Source: Chitinophagaceae bacterium (GTDB lineage Bacteria; Bacteroidota; Bacteroidia; Chitinophagales; Chitinophagaceae). From it: a stretch of 64,000 bases of DNA. A program made the position numbers and the translations under genes. Location of the stretch: contig JAFKGQ010000005.1 of NCBI GenBank assembly GCA_017307755.1, positions 310,001 through 374,000 of the forward strand, in the 5' to 3' direction. Below the pieces are notes generated by a model, which saw only the letters and a program-made list of their open reading frames with translations, did no database searches and was not told the DNA's origin. Of the stretch, positions 35,172-44,670 are shown piece after piece; positions within the stretch are counted from its first letter, which is position 1; each line of letters opens with the position of its first letter.

Positions 35172-37652
35172 CTAAAAGCGGCCGACCAGTTTTAGGTTGA
35201 GCATACGGGGAGTAAGTCTGTTGGGCATGGCGTAGGTGGTATTAGAAAAGTCCTTTATCAGCATATAAGAGATAGTATTGGCCCTGTCGATGAGGTTGAA
35301 TACTTCCAGGGTTGCCCAGATGTTCTCAAAATTGCGGAAGGGGCTATGGCTGCGGCGATTGCTTTTTTCGCTGTCCAGCAGCAAGGCGCTGAAGCCAAGA
35401 TCGATGCGGATATAGGGGGGGATGGTCAGGGCGTTGCGATAGCGGAGGTTACCGGGGATATTGAAGGGCAGGTTGCTGCCATAGAGGAGGTTGAGGAATA
35501 CTTTTAGGTTTTTGTTTGTGGCCAGGTAGTCCTGCATGTACATGCCGAATGTAAAAAGTCTGTCTGAAGGGCGTCTTACCCAGCCTGCTTTTGTCAGGGT
35601 GCTGTCCACCGGCTGGTGTTGTGCATCGAGGGTATAGGTATAGAAGGAGGTGTCGATCTTTTCCCGGGTCTGCATAAAGCCCATGCTGACCCAGCTTTCC
35701 GCATCTTTCACCAGCTCGCCGAACAGACGGAGTTCCAGTCCGGCGGCATATGCTTTGGCCTTATTGTCTCCGAAATACTGAATATGGACGTTGTTGATAT
35801 CGTATGGGTCTACCCGTGACATTTGTTTATAATAGGCTTCCGTGGTCCATCGGAAGGGCCGGTCGCCCAGCCGGAAGTTTTGTTCGAACCCTGCCACTAT
35901 CTGCCAGCTGCGTTGCGCTTTCAGGTCCTTATTGAGGGTGCCGTCGGGCCGGAGCATTTCTCTGAAGAAAGGGGGTTGGTCATAGATGCCCACGGCTGCC
36001 CTGTAGATGATGTCCCTTCTTTGTCGTTTGGGTTTCCAGGAGAGGCCAAGGCGGGGGGATAGCAGCAGCTCTTTGTTTAGCGTGTTGTAGTTGTAGCGTA
36101 TCCCTCCCTGCAGGGTAACGCCGCCCGGATCGTTGAAGAGGATATTGTCCTGTATAAAGCCTGTCAGGCGGGTGATGGAGAAGTCATCATTTGATCTGGC
36201 GGCATTATTGATGGAGGGGTGGCCGGGAATGTAGGGTAATGAGTAGCCTGCTGAATCCTGGTATTGCCATTCGTTCACCTGGCTGTGGATGGTCTGTCTT
36301 TCGGCGCTGACGCCCCATTGGAGAAAGTGTTTGTCCAGGGTTAGATAACCTTTATGTGTAGCGTTCCAGACGGCTATATTGAGTCTGTCGCGGGCGTAGT
36401 TCTGATAGACGCCGGCGCCCAGCGGGTTGGTGATCAGGCCGAAGGTTGCGCTGCTTTTATCGAAGTCACGTTCTCCGAACAGATAGGCGCCCGTGATGTC
36501 GTAGGATTGTCTTTCGTTGTCGCCAAATCGTGAGAGCATCCATTTCAGGCGCAGGTTCTTTTTCAGCTGTTGTGTGAGGGACAGGCCCAGCATATTTGTT
36601 TGATAGCGATCGAGCTCCTGTCCGTCAAAATATATGTTCAGTCCAAGATTGGAGGCATAATAGGGAGAGAACACGGAAGATGTCAGCTGGCTGGATTGGG
36701 GGATGAGGTGGAATTTGGTTTGGGACAGGGCGCCCATCAGTTCCAGCAGGTGTCTATCATTGAGCTGCCATGTCAGCACTGTCTGGATGTCTGCCGAGGA
36801 GGGGGAGTAGTTGCCTTTTGTCTCCTGGTTGCTAAGCAGGGTGCGGTTGGTGCGGCTGCGTGCGCCCAGCAGCCAGGTGATTTTTTTTTTGGCGCCTGTC
36901 CCTTCCAGATGGAGGCCTTGTTCCAGTAAGCCCAGGTATGCGGAGCCTCCGAATTCCGACGGCTTTCTGTATTGTATGTCCAGGGCGGAGGACATTTTAT
37001 CTCCATATTTTGCCTGGAACCCTCCGGTGTAAAAGCTGACGCTGCGGGTCAATTCCGGGTTGATGAAGCTTAGACCTTCTTGTTGGGCATTGTTGACCAA
37101 ATAGGGCCGGAAGACCTCGAAGTCATTGACGTATATGAGGTTTTCGTCGTAATTGCCCCCTCGTACCGAATATTGGGATGTCAGTTCGTTGTTGGACCCG
37201 ACAAAGATCTTGAGCAGGCTTTCGATGCCGCCGATGGGGGTAGGGATATTGATGGCGTTTTTGGGATTGATCTTTACCAGGCCTGCTTCCCTGTCTGCCC
37301 GTTGATCCGAAATAACCACTTCCTGTAATTGGCGGGTCCCTCTTTCAAGACGGACGACTATTTTTTCCTCTTCCTTTTCATTTAGCAAAAAATTGCGTTG
37401 TTCGGTCTTGTACCCGGCATAGGAGAACACGAGGGCGAAGGCTTTTTCTGCGGGCACTTTTATACGAAAGGTTCCGGAGTCGCCGGTCAGGACGCCTGAC
37501 GCCCGGCCTAAGATCGTAACGGAGGTTCCTCCAAGGGGATGCTCGTTCTCGTCCAGTAACTTACCCGATATATAGGCCGATCGTTTTTGTGCCAGTCCGG
37601 CCTGGAAAAACAACAGGGAAGGGATCAACAGGACAACGAGTACAATTCTCAA
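35172..37652 (-). CDS. TonB-dependent outer-membrane receptor with carboxypeptidase-like N-domain
   Basis: This is an 826-residue receptor. Order: signal peptide 1-21 (ending GLAQ), a carboxypeptidase-regulatory-like domain (ISGKLLDENEHPLGGTSVTILG), plug (about 110-230, with IGGIESLLKIFVGSNNELTSQYSVRGGNYDENLIYVNDFEVFRP), and a barrel ending MLNLKLVGRF. There is no STN domain and no SusD partner nearby, so it is not a Sus-type pair. The substrate is unknown. It is transcribed divergently from the next lipoprotein gene, with a 45-base gap. Confidence 0.93.
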   Translation of the reverse strand: MRIVLVVLLIPSLLFFQAGLAQKRSAYISGKLLDENEHPLGGTSVTILGRASGVLTGDSGTFRIKVPAEKAFALVFSYAGYKTEQRNFLLNEKEEEKIVVRLERGTRQLQEVVISDQRADREAGLVKINPKNAINIPTPIGGIESLLKIFVGSNNELTSQYSVRGGNYDENLIYVNDFEVFRPYLVNNAQQEGLSFINPELTRSVSFYTGGFQAKYGDKMSSALDIQYRKPSEFGGSAYLGLLEQGLHLEGTGAKKKITWLLGARSRTNRTLLSNQETKGNYSPSSADIQTVLTWQLNDRHLLELMGALSQTKFHLIPQSSQLTSSVFSPYYASNLGLNIYFDGQELDRYQTNMLGLSLTQQLKKNLRLKWMLSRFGDNERQSYDITGAYLFGERDFDKSSATFGLITNPLGAGVYQNYARDRLNIAVWNATHKGYLTLDKHFLQWGVSAERQTIHSQVNEWQYQDSAGYSLPYIPGHPSINNAARSNDDFSITRLTGFIQDNILFNDPGGVTLQGGIRYNYNTLNKELLLSPRLGLSWKPKRQRRDIIYRAAVGIYDQPPFFREMLRPDGTLNKDLKAQRSWQIVAGFEQNFRLGDRPFRWTTEAYYKQMSRVDPYDINNVHIQYFGDNKAKAYAAGLELRLFGELVKDAESWVSMGFMQTREKIDTSFYTYTLDAQHQPVDSTLTKAGWVRRPSDRLFTFGMYMQDYLATNKNLKVFLNLLYGSNLPFNIPGNLRYRNALTIPPYIRIDLGFSALLLDSEKSNRRSHSPFRNFENIWATLEVFNLIDRANTISYMLIKDFSNTTYAMPNRLTPRMLNLKLVGRF

Positions 37653-37697
37653 TGAAAAAAGCGTTTAAGATGACCGAAATTATGTTTATTTAGCGCT

Positions 37698-38621
37698 ATG
37701 AACAAACCCTTGTTGTATTATTTATGCTGTCTGACAGTGTTTTCAGCCTGTGGGAACATGGGATCTTCCTCCAGGATCGCATCGCATGATGACTCCATTA
37801 CGACACAGAGCGAGACTTCTGCAAAGGTCATTACCAGCGACCTGGACACTTCTTTGGTAGCCCTGAGGACCTTCCAGACCCTTTCGCTGGAGGATGCCAT
37901 CAGCCAGGTGTGGGAGTTCGAGGATGCCGACAAGGCCCATTGGAATAAGATCTTTTGGGATAGTGTCAACGATATCCGGCAGTATCCTGAACTGGCCCTT
38001 TTCCCGGACCATTCCGCCCTGTTGAATCTCCGTTGGGAGATCAAGATGGGGACGTGGACCCTGGACAAGGAAAATGGCGAAATGAGTCTGCTATGGAAAG
38101 ACGGTTCTGCGGACCTTTTTATTGTGCGGCAAAGGGCTCTTCGACAGATGGAGCTGGCCTGGCATCGCGGGGGGGACCTGGCCCTTGTTCGTCTCAAGTC
38201 GGATGCTATCGTACATAGGCGCCCTGTGGAGGACCCGTATTATCCGTCTAACAACCAGTGGAGGATACGGCCGAAGGTTAAAGAAACGCGCGAGCAGCTG
38301 CGGCTCCGGATAAGGGATTGTGTACGATGGTATGCGTTGTTTTTTATGGATAACCACAACAGGCAACAGAAGGAGATATCATTCAGCGGTTTGCCCTCAT
38401 GTTTTGAATGGTATAACGGGGGCATTGGGATGCAGTCGAAATCTTCCCTTGACAAAAAATGGATCGCTTGTTTTTATTCCGATGACCAGGCTTATATGGC
38501 GTATGATATGATCGCTGCCGAACTGGGGAAGCATGAGCTGAAATGGCCGGAGCATCCCACCAGCTGGGTTAAGCAGACGGGGGAGGTATTGCAGCAGCTT
38601 GCCGGGAAATTCCGGGATTAG
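37698..38621 (+). CDS. Lipoprotein of unknown function, 307 aa
   Basis: The signal and lipobox are LLYYLCCLTVFSAC, with the modified Cys at about residue 18. The mature part is rich in Trp and charged residues (SLEDAISQVWEFEDADKAHW, RWEIKMGTWTLDKENGEMSLLW). It has no motif I recognise. Its stop overlaps the convergent rpe stop by four bases. A DNA start at 37698 gives a proper signal peptide. Confidence 0.75.
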   Translation: MNKPLLYYLCCLTVFSACGNMGSSSRIASHDDSITTQSETSAKVITSDLDTSLVALRTFQTLSLEDAISQVWEFEDADKAHWNKIFWDSVNDIRQYPELALFPDHSALLNLRWEIKMGTWTLDKENGEMSLLWKDGSADLFIVRQRALRQMELAWHRGGDLALVRLKSDAIVHRRPVEDPYYPSNNQWRIRPKVKETREQLRLRIRDCVRWYALFFMDNHNRQQKEISFSGLPSCFEWYNGGIGMQSKSSLDKKWIACFYSDDQAYMAYDMIAAELGKHELKWPEHPTSWVKQTGEVLQQLAGKFRD

Positions 38622-39268
38622 TTTGCGTTCTTCAGCGCTTTTATCGTAGCCTTTGGATCGGCGGACCGGAAGACATTGCTGCCGGCTACCAGGACGTCGG
38701 CGCCTGCCCTTAAGATCGGGCCTGCATTTTCGGTGGTCACGCCACCGTCGATCTCTATCAGCGTGTCCAGTCCTCTTTCATGGATCATTTTTTTTAGGTT
38801 GCGGATCTTCTGAAAAGTATGGGGTATGAATTCCTGGCCGCCAAAACCCGGATTTACGCTCATGATGAGGACCATGTCCAGGTCCTGAAGGATGTCGCTC
38901 AGCAGCTCGACGGGAGAATGCGGGTTGAGGGCCACGCAAGCCTTCATGCCGAGGGATTTGATCTGTTGAATATTCCGGTGCAGATGGCGGCAAGCTTCCA
39001 GGTGGACGGTGAGTCTGTCGGCCCCTGCTTTTTTGAAGGCCTCGGTATAATTTTCCGGTTGTTCAATCATCAGATGGACATCGAGGGTCTTGGTGGTGGT
39101 CTTGCGTATCTGTTCGATCACAGGGAGGCCAAAGCTGATGTTGGGTACAAATCGTCCGTCCATAACGTCCAGGTGAAACCAGTCTGCCTGGCTTTCATTG
39201 AGCATTTTACATTCTTCTTCCAATCTGAGAAAGTTGGAAGCCAGCAAGGAAGGTGCTATTATCGCCAT
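38618..39268 (-). CDS. rpe: Ribulose-phosphate 3-epimerase
   Basis: This 216-residue barrel of the pentose phosphate pathway begins MAIIAPSLLASNFLRLEEE, with the metal-binding HLDVMDGRFVPNISFG, HLMIEQPENY, MSVNPGFGGQEFIP and EIDGGVTTENA. These are all the family signatures. It follows the TPR gene on the same strand by 20 bases. Confidence 0.96.
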   Translation of the reverse strand: MAIIAPSLLASNFLRLEEECKMLNESQADWFHLDVMDGRFVPNISFGLPVIEQIRKTTTKTLDVHLMIEQPENYTEAFKKAGADRLTVHLEACRHLHRNIQQIKSLGMKACVALNPHSPVELLSDILQDLDMVLIMSVNPGFGGQEFIPHTFQKIRNLKKMIHERGLDTLIEIDGGVTTENAGPILRAGADVLVAGSNVFRSADPKATIKALKNAN

Positions 39269-39288
39269 AGTTGATGATTGTTGTGTTT

Positions 39289-40323
39289 TTATTTAAGTCT
39301 TCGTATCGCGTCCCTGGCTTCTGTGAAGTCTTTGTCCAGTGCCAGCGTACGTTGATAAAAAAGGATGGCCTCCTCTTTATGCCCCGTGGCTTCGTAGCAG
39401 CGTCCCAGCCAATAATATCCGTCGGGATATGTATTAGAAACCCTTATGGCCATCTGGAAAACTTCCTGGGCCTCTGTATATTTCTTCTCATGAAAAAGTA
39501 TGATGCCTTTTTCGAGATAGGCATCCGTGAATTTCCAGTCACGCCGGATACAGGAGTCGAATTGTATGAGGGCTTGTTTATTCTCGCCGATATTGGAATA
39601 ATAAATGCCTTTGATGAACAGCGGGTCGATGAGTTCGTGGGTGCTGTCCTTTTGCAATACTGCGTCGCATATGTCTATGGCGGCGGAATTCCTATTCTCT
39701 GCGTAAAGATGCGCCAGTTCGAGGGCATAAGTATTGATGGGTTGCAGTGACCAGGCTTTCCGGAGTGCTTTCAGTGCAGAGGCGGTATCCCGGATCTTTT
39801 CCAGCAGCAGTCCTTTTTCGTACCAGGCTTCAAAGTTGAGGGAATCACTTTTTAGCATGTCGTCGTATAGTTGTAAGGCTTCTTTTGTCTGTCCCGACTG
39901 TTGGTAGAGATCTCCCAGCATATTGGAAAAGCTTTGATTGCCCGGAAATTTTTGGCGGCATTCCTGCAGGAGCCGGACAGCATCCTGAAGATGGCTGATG
40001 ATGGTAAGGGTGGAAGCATAGCGAAGACCTGTTGCTTCGTCGGGATGAAGTTCCCAGGCTTTTTGAAAATCCGCAGCTGCCAGTTCGTGAAGATCGTTCC
40101 TTGACAGGAGCTCAGCTCTTTTATAGTACAGCCCGGCCCTATCTTCCTTGCCGGACCGGCGAATGCTGTCGGTGAGTGTTGCGTAGGGAGGGTTTTTCAG
40201 GATGGAAGTGTTTTCCTCCCCGGCGTTCTTATCATCTCCATTACAGGCTGCCATTAACAAACCGATGCTCAGTAGCATACTTAATATGTCCGGAAAATGG
40301 GTCTGCTGAAAAATATAACCCAT
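39289..40323 (-). CDS. TPR-repeat lipoprotein
   Basis: The protein has about eight 34-residue TPR-like repeats, such as YKRAELLSRNDLHELAAADFQKAWELHP, ATLTIISHLQDAVRLLQECRQKFPGN and SFSNMLGDLYQQSGQTKEALQLYDDMLKSD. The start is ambiguous: ATG 40389 would extend into a strong hairpin between genes, so I chose ATG 40323. ATG 40278 (MLLSIGLLMAAC) is also possible. The LLMAAC motif suggests lipidation. The partner is unknown. Confidence 0.8.
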   Translation of the reverse strand: MGYIFQQTHFPDILSMLLSIGLLMAACNGDDKNAGEENTSILKNPPYATLTDSIRRSGKEDRAGLYYKRAELLSRNDLHELAAADFQKAWELHPDEATGLRYASTLTIISHLQDAVRLLQECRQKFPGNQSFSNMLGDLYQQSGQTKEALQLYDDMLKSDSLNFEAWYEKGLLLEKIRDTASALKALRKAWSLQPINTYALELAHLYAENRNSAAIDICDAVLQKDSTHELIDPLFIKGIYYSNIGENKQALIQFDSCIRRDWKFTDAYLEKGIILFHEKKYTEAQEVFQMAIRVSNTYPDGYYWLGRCYEATGHKEEAILFYQRTLALDKDFTEARDAIRRLK

Positions 40324-40345
40324 TTTCCGGAAAGATCTAACGTCT

Positions 40346-40375
40346 GTCCTTCGGACAACGAACCTCCGGTTCGTT
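40346..40375 (-). repeat. 30-base double-hairpin element, copy A
   Basis: On the minus strand, an 8-bp stem AACGAACC/GGTTCGTT with a 3-base loop is followed directly by a 4-bp stem GTCC/GGAC with loop GAA. The 52457-52486 element has the same 8-3-8-4-3-4 layout, also 30 bases. It lies between the 40405 stop and the TPR gene start. Confidence 0.6.
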
Positions 40376-40404
40376 CTGAAGCTGTTCATGAAGCAAATCT
40401 ACGT

Positions 40405-42402
40405 TTATTGCGTCAATACCGTAAATGTTTGCGTACGACCATTGCCGATGACCTGAACCAGTACATAGCTGTTGATTACGAATGAGGGCGGCAGCTGCAT
40501 GGTGTACTGGGTTTGTCCTTTCAGGGAGCTGAGCAGCAGGAGCTGGCCTCCGAGGGTGTATACTTTTACAAGAATGGCATCCGTAGCAGGCGTCCTCAGG
40601 AAGAATGTGTGCCCTTTTATGGGGTTGGGATAAAGGGTGATCTCCCCGGCAATGGGTTCCTGCTTCAGGATGCAGATGGAGGAGTAAGCGATATGTCCAT
40701 CCTTGTCCACCAGTACCAGACGATAGTAGTTGTTGCCGGCGTGGGGCTGGGGATCTTTTATATTGTAAGCAGAGGAGAAGGGGTTTGATATTATTTCGCT
40801 GATGGGGGACCAGTCGTGGCTGTCCGTGCTTCGTTGTACGATAAAGCGGTGAGTATTATCAGGGGCCGTCATCTGCCAGGACAAGAGTACCTGTCCGTTG
40901 GAGAGGCGGGCGGTGAGTTCGGGAGCGGAGAGGGCCAGGGTTACGCAACCTACTGCGCCGGCATTATTCAGCGTGGCGCAACCATAGACATAACCTGTGG
41001 TACAACTATTGGCATGACCTGCCCCACAACTGATGGTGTTGGTCCGTATCTGATAGTTATTCGTGCCGTCGGTGTAGTTACTGGCGCTGGTGTATAAATA
41101 GTTATTCCCGTTGGCAATGGCCAGCTGCGAGCCGTTGAGTACCTGCAGCGTGTTGTTTGTTATCAGGTGGGCTGTCCCGGCAAGAGGTCCATCCCCTATT
41201 GTGACGTTGCTGCCGTTGTCCAGGATAACTGCGTCATTTGCCTTTGCCCAGGCGTTCCCAAAGAATTTAGCGGTGCTTGCTTTGAAGGTGATTGCGTTGT
41301 CTGAGGTCAGCGTGGAGGCGCCTCCGATGTTTATGTTGCTGTTTGTCTGGGCGGTGAAGCTGCTGCCTTTGATGGTGGCATCCGTAGCTTTCAAGGTGCT
41401 GGAAATAATGGTGATGGCGTTATCTGACTTCAGGCTGGAGGAGCTGCCGAGGGTCATGGCGCTGCCTGTCTGTAAGGTAACGGAACTGGCTTTTATGCTG
41501 ATAGCGCCACTGCTTGTCAGCGTAGTGCTTGTAAGGGTAAGGGCGTTGTCCGAGGTGATCGTTCCACCTGCGGCGTTGATGGTGCTGCTCGTTGCGGTGA
41601 TAGAAGATGCTTTTAGGGTAGAGCCGCTATTCATTGTCACGGTACTGTTGGAGATGGGCAGGTCATTGCCGGCTGTGAAGCTATTCGAGGTGCCGTCCAT
41701 GACGATGCTGCTGCTGTTCTTTATATTGGTGGCGCCGTTGGATTTGATCGTGCTTTGGTCATGCATGGTAAAGCTGCTACCGTCCGCTATGAGGGTGTTG
41801 TCGAGGGTCATGGATGACTTATTGGAAAAAATGAAATTGCTGCCCGTGATGGTCGAGCCGGGAGTGTAGACGGTGCCGCTGTTCCCGGAAACTTCTACAA
41901 AGCAGGAGGTAAAGTCAGCGGGGGTATTATTTGTCTTGAATGTGGTATTTACGATGTGTATCGAGTCATTAGCGAAGCTGGCTGCGTTAAAAGTTACGTT
42001 TGCATTTATCTTCATACGGGCGTGGCTGACGGTGGAGGTGCCGTTTTGACTGCTGAGTGCTGCATTGACGGCTACACTGTCGTTGTTGAAATTTACCTTC
42101 CAGAAAGTGGCAGCACTATTGATCAGGACCGTATCGTTGTTAAAGGTAGTGGCCGCGTTATTAAAGTTAAAGTTCGAAGTAATATTCATCGTACCTCCGT
42201 TGAATGTACAGCCGTTGCAAGTGCCGGACGAGTTCAATAACAGTGTCCAGCCTGCGGGAACATTGATAGTACAGTTGGTGCAGGTGCCGGAGGGCACCAG
42301 GGAAGACCAGCTCTGGTTATTGCTGGTGACGGTGTAGGTCTGTGCGCTACCGGTAAGGGATAGGGTAAGAATAAAAAAGACTACGGCTGGCAGGTTCTTC
42401 AT
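40405..42402 (-). CDS. T9SS-secreted repetitive surface protein with type A sorting domain
   Basis: This is a 665-residue protein with a signal peptide (ending GSAQ). A Cys-rich start (TCTNCTINVPAGW...CNGCTFNGG) leads into about 400 residues of Ser/Thr/Asn-rich short repeats resembling a right-handed beta-helix (for example SSLKSDNAITIISSTLKATDATIKGSSF). Then comes a beta-sandwich-like part (PELTARLSNGQVLLSW) and the C-terminal sorting domain from about residue 580 (EITLYPNPIKGHTFFLR to the end QTFTVLTQ). It is probably an adhesin or surface carbohydrate-binding protein. Confidence 0.88.
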   Translation of the reverse strand: MKNLPAVVFFILTLSLTGSAQTYTVTSNNQSWSSLVPSGTCTNCTINVPAGWTLLLNSSGTCNGCTFNGGTMNITSNFNFNNAATTFNNDTVLINSAATFWKVNFNNDSVAVNAALSSQNGTSTVSHARMKINANVTFNAASFANDSIHIVNTTFKTNNTPADFTSCFVEVSGNSGTVYTPGSTITGSNFIFSNKSSMTLDNTLIADGSSFTMHDQSTIKSNGATNIKNSSSIVMDGTSNSFTAGNDLPISNSTVTMNSGSTLKASSITATSSTINAAGGTITSDNALTLTSTTLTSSGAISIKASSVTLQTGSAMTLGSSSSLKSDNAITIISSTLKATDATIKGSSFTAQTNSNINIGGASTLTSDNAITFKASTAKFFGNAWAKANDAVILDNGSNVTIGDGPLAGTAHLITNNTLQVLNGSQLAIANGNNYLYTSASNYTDGTNNYQIRTNTISCGAGHANSCTTGYVYGCATLNNAGAVGCVTLALSAPELTARLSNGQVLLSWQMTAPDNTHRFIVQRSTDSHDWSPISEIISNPFSSAYNIKDPQPHAGNNYYRLVLVDKDGHIAYSSICILKQEPIAGEITLYPNPIKGHTFFLRTPATDAILVKVYTLGGQLLLLSSLKGQTQYTMQLPPSFVINSYVLVQVIGNGRTQTFTVLTQ

Positions 42403-42543
42403 AAGGGTACTGTTTTCCGGGACGGTAAAGGACTAAAAGGGTGCCAATGGTATAAATATATGATAATCAATATAAATGAACAAGATGATTACACTAAATC
42501 CCCTCCCATTCCTGGAAAATTTTCCCATCCGTTCATCGGGTTG

Positions 42544-42551
42544 TAGCTTTG
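42544..42551 (+). promoter_or_regulatory. Possible -7 promoter element for the 149-aa membrane protein
   Basis: TAGCTTTG matches the TAnnTTTG consensus. A TTTC at 42520-42523 sits about 20 bases upstream. The distance to the ATG at 42583 is 31 bases. Confidence 0.45.
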
Positions 42552-42582
42552 GGCCCGTTTCCAAAAATTAAAAACTATTTGC

Positions 42583-43032
42583 ATGTACACCGGACTTCTG
42601 CATTTACACAGTCTACTTCGATGGGTCATTTTATTGTTGCTGGTCATAGCCATTTTTATGAGCCTGGGAGGGATGACGGGCAAAAAGCCATTTACCGCGG
42701 GACAGAAGAAGACAGGGTTGTTCCTGATGATCGCGGCGCATATCGAGTTGCTGATAGGTCTGTATCAGTGGATATTTGGTCCCTGGGGTATAAAATATCT
42801 AAGCAATGTGGGGATGAAGGACCGTGTAGCCTTGTTTTATGGGGTGGAGCATATAACGGGGATGGTCCTGGCCATTGTGCTGATCACCATCGGTCGGGGT
42901 GTTTCGAAGAAGAATATCCCGGATGAAGTAAAGCAAAAGAGGACCTTCTGGTTTTTTCTGACAGCGTTGGTCATTATCCTGGCGTTGATACCCTGGCCTG
43001 GCCGGTTAGCTATCGGGAGGCCGTGGCTATAA
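42583..43032 (+). CDS. Small membrane protein with four hydrophobic segments
   Basis: This 149-residue protein begins MYTGLLHLHSLLRWVILLLLV and has about four transmembrane segments (12-29, 44-64, 83-103, 122-140). The paired His in the first segment (LLHLHSLLRW), AAHIELLIGLYQW and VEHITGM resemble small cytochrome b-like membrane proteins of Bacteroidota that are often annotated in that way. Haem binding is not proven here. It has its own promoter and is followed by a strong terminator. Confidence 0.8.
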   Translation: MYTGLLHLHSLLRWVILLLLVIAIFMSLGGMTGKKPFTAGQKKTGLFLMIAAHIELLIGLYQWIFGPWGIKYLSNVGMKDRVALFYGVEHITGMVLAIVLITIGRGVSKKNIPDEVKQKRTFWFFLTALVIILALIPWPGRLAIGRPWL

Positions 43033-43047
43033 ATAGCCGTAAATAAA

Positions 43048-43081
43048 GATGCCGCGTGGATCCACGCGGCATCAATCTTTT
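43048..43081 (+). terminator. Strong terminator after the membrane protein gene
   Basis: A 26-base perfect palindrome (GATGCCGCGTGGA with its complement) is followed by AATCTTTT. It starts 15 bases after the stop. Confidence 0.85.
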
Positions 43082-43253
43082 GTCAGGGCCAACGATCTTC
43101 AGGCTAATTCAAGCGATCATAGTGTCATCATTCGGACGGATTTAACTATTCCAGGTTTTGCCCAGGCAGGTTGTTCTTCGGACGATTGGATTTTTGCACT
43201 ACTTACTTTTCTCGGTTGTCGGATGAGAGATCCTGGTTTTTCAAAAAGCGATC

Positions 43254-43400
43254 GGATCGTTTGGTCTTTCGGATCTGGATTGGTGGTTTTCTTAGGGTTT
43301 TCCGCCAGCAGGCGGACAAATGGATCTTGCTCGGTTTTTCTGGATCTTGGGTTTGGGGTTTTTCTCAGGGTTTAGGATCTTGCTTGGTTTTGTCAGGATT
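43254..43400. repeat. G/T-rich degenerate repeat in a gene-free stretch
   Basis: Between 43082 and 43540 I find no credible gene. GGATCTTG recurs at 43322, 43342 and 43375, with variants GGATCTGG at 43271 and GGATCGTTTGG at 43254. Each is followed by runs of T and G such as GGTTTTT and GGGGTTTTT. A TCCGCC/GGCGGA hairpin lies within it near 43300. The remaining part (43401-43540) shows nothing clear. Confidence 0.5.
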
Positions 43401-43540
43401 TGGTTTTGTTTCGTTTGCTGATACAAAGATGTAAAATCCGTGGAGACGCGCAGCATTTTTTCGACCAATATTCAGTTATGCCCGACGAAAGAAAGATTTG
43501 CCCGATGAACGTTTTGGCGGATGATAAAGGCGGCGCAAAA

Positions 43541-44248
43541 TCAGAGGATATTCAGCCGGGCGGCCAGCTCTTCTTTATGCCCTTTTCCCACGGGAATGGC
43601 ATTCCCTTGTACGTATATCGTGTTGCCGCGTATATCGTCGATCTTATTGATATTGATGATATAAGACCTGTGCACCTTTATAAAGGACGGGCCGGCCAGC
43701 TTTTCTTCCATGCTTTTCAGGGTGCTATAGGTGATGTAGGTCTTGCCCGAGGTGATGAATTTGACATAGTCCCGCATGCTTTCCATATACAGGATATCAT
43801 CCTTTTTTAACCGTATCAGCTTATCATCGGCTTTTATAAAGAGGAAATCCATATCGATAGAGGGTTGGGGTGTGATTGCCGCGGGGATGGGCGGGGGTTG
43901 GTCCTGTATCTTCCGGACGGCCTCTAAAAAGCGTTTGTAAGTAAAGGGTTTTTTTAAGTAGTCGTCGACATGATATTGGAAGGCGTCGAACGCATAATCC
44001 GTCTTTGAGGTGGTGAGTATGATCTTGGGGGAGTAGGTGAGGCTGTCCAGCAGCTGGAATCCGTTGGCTCCAGGCATTTCTACGTCCAGGAAGATGAGGT
44101 CCGGTCTATCCTGATCGAGGAACTCCAGGGCATCCCGGACGTTGAGGAAATGTCCTTTCACGTCGATGAGGCCGCTTTTCTCGCAGAATTTCTTGAGAAA
44201 GTCAGCGGCGATCTGGATATCTTCAACTATGATACACGTGGTCTTCAT
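43541..44248 (-). CDS. LytTR-family response regulator
   Basis: This 235-residue regulator has a REC domain (about 1-120) with acidic pocket VED and phosphoacceptor Asp55 in LIFLDVEMPG, plus the Lys in DDYLKKPF. A proline-rich linker (PPPIPAAITPQP) precedes the LytTR domain (about 135-235, YMESMRDYVKFI, FIKVHRSYIINI). It is encoded downstream of an HPt protein on the same strand and opposite a hybrid kinase, so it is the likely end of a phosphorelay. Confidence 0.93.
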   Translation of the reverse strand: MKTTCIIVEDIQIAADFLKKFCEKSGLIDVKGHFLNVRDALEFLDQDRPDLIFLDVEMPGANGFQLLDSLTYSPKIILTTSKTDYAFDAFQYHVDDYLKKPFTYKRFLEAVRKIQDQPPPIPAAITPQPSIDMDFLFIKADDKLIRLKKDDILYMESMRDYVKFITSGKTYITYSTLKSMEEKLAGPSFIKVHRSYIININKIDDIRGNTIYVQGNAIPVGKGHKEELAARLNIL

Positions 44249-44280
44249 CGGGATATTGTAATTTGGACAGGCTGCTTGCG

Positions 44281-44670
44281 CTACCCTTCATTATATCTTT
44301 TTAGTCTGTTGTATTCGTTCTCTATAATCTTTTGTGCCTCCTGCTTTTTCCGGGTAAGGGTATTAAAGTCCGTTTGGATGGCTTCTGCCGTGTTGAGGGT
44401 ACATTTGTTCTCGAATTCCTGGCAGAGCTCCTGCAGATCAGTAAACCCCACGTAGCCAAACAAAGTCTTGCAGGTGTGGATATTGGTCCCTAACAGGGAC
44501 ATATTCTTATTTTGGTAAGATGATTGTACTTTTTCCCAATAAGCGGGAAGGTCCCGCAGGAAATCCTCAAAAACAGTTTCTGCATAGATAGTATCGCCTT
44601 CGAACAGCTCTTTCAGGAAAGCTGCGTTCAGGCTCTCATGGAAGACAAATTGACCGTCGTGGATTTTCAT
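44281..44670 (-). CDS. HPt-domain phosphotransfer protein
   Basis: This is a 129-residue all-helical protein with the HPt signature around His65: NIHTCKTLFGYVG, where canonical HPt reads AHxLKGxxxxxG. Its Lys and Gly positions are kept. No other domain is present. It would shuttle phosphate between the hybrid kinase receiver domain (45288-47600) and the LytTR regulator 32 bases downstream. Confidence 0.85.
   Translation of the reverse strand: MKIHDGQFVFHESLNAAFLKELFEGDTIYAETVFEDFLRDLPAYWEKVQSSYQNKNMSLLGTNIHTCKTLFGYVGFTDLQELCQEFENKCTLNTAEAIQTDFNTLTRKKQEAQKIIENEYNRLKRYNEG

Noticed and set aside
41100..41900. Long plus-strand frame opposite the repetitive surface protein
   Set aside because: The complement of Ser/Thr/Asn-rich repeats gives a long open frame; its product has no signal or domain logic, and the minus-strand gene has a signal peptide and sorting domain.
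42447..42476. ATGGTATAAA followed 20 bases later by TCAATATAAA, like half of the four-site operator
   Set aside because: Only one copy matches well and the second matches just TATAAA; A+T-rich spacer chance is likely.
43049..43375. 108-codon plus-strand frame in the gene-free stretch
   Set aside because: It begins inside a terminator stem and covers low-complexity G/T-rich repeats with no protein-like pattern.
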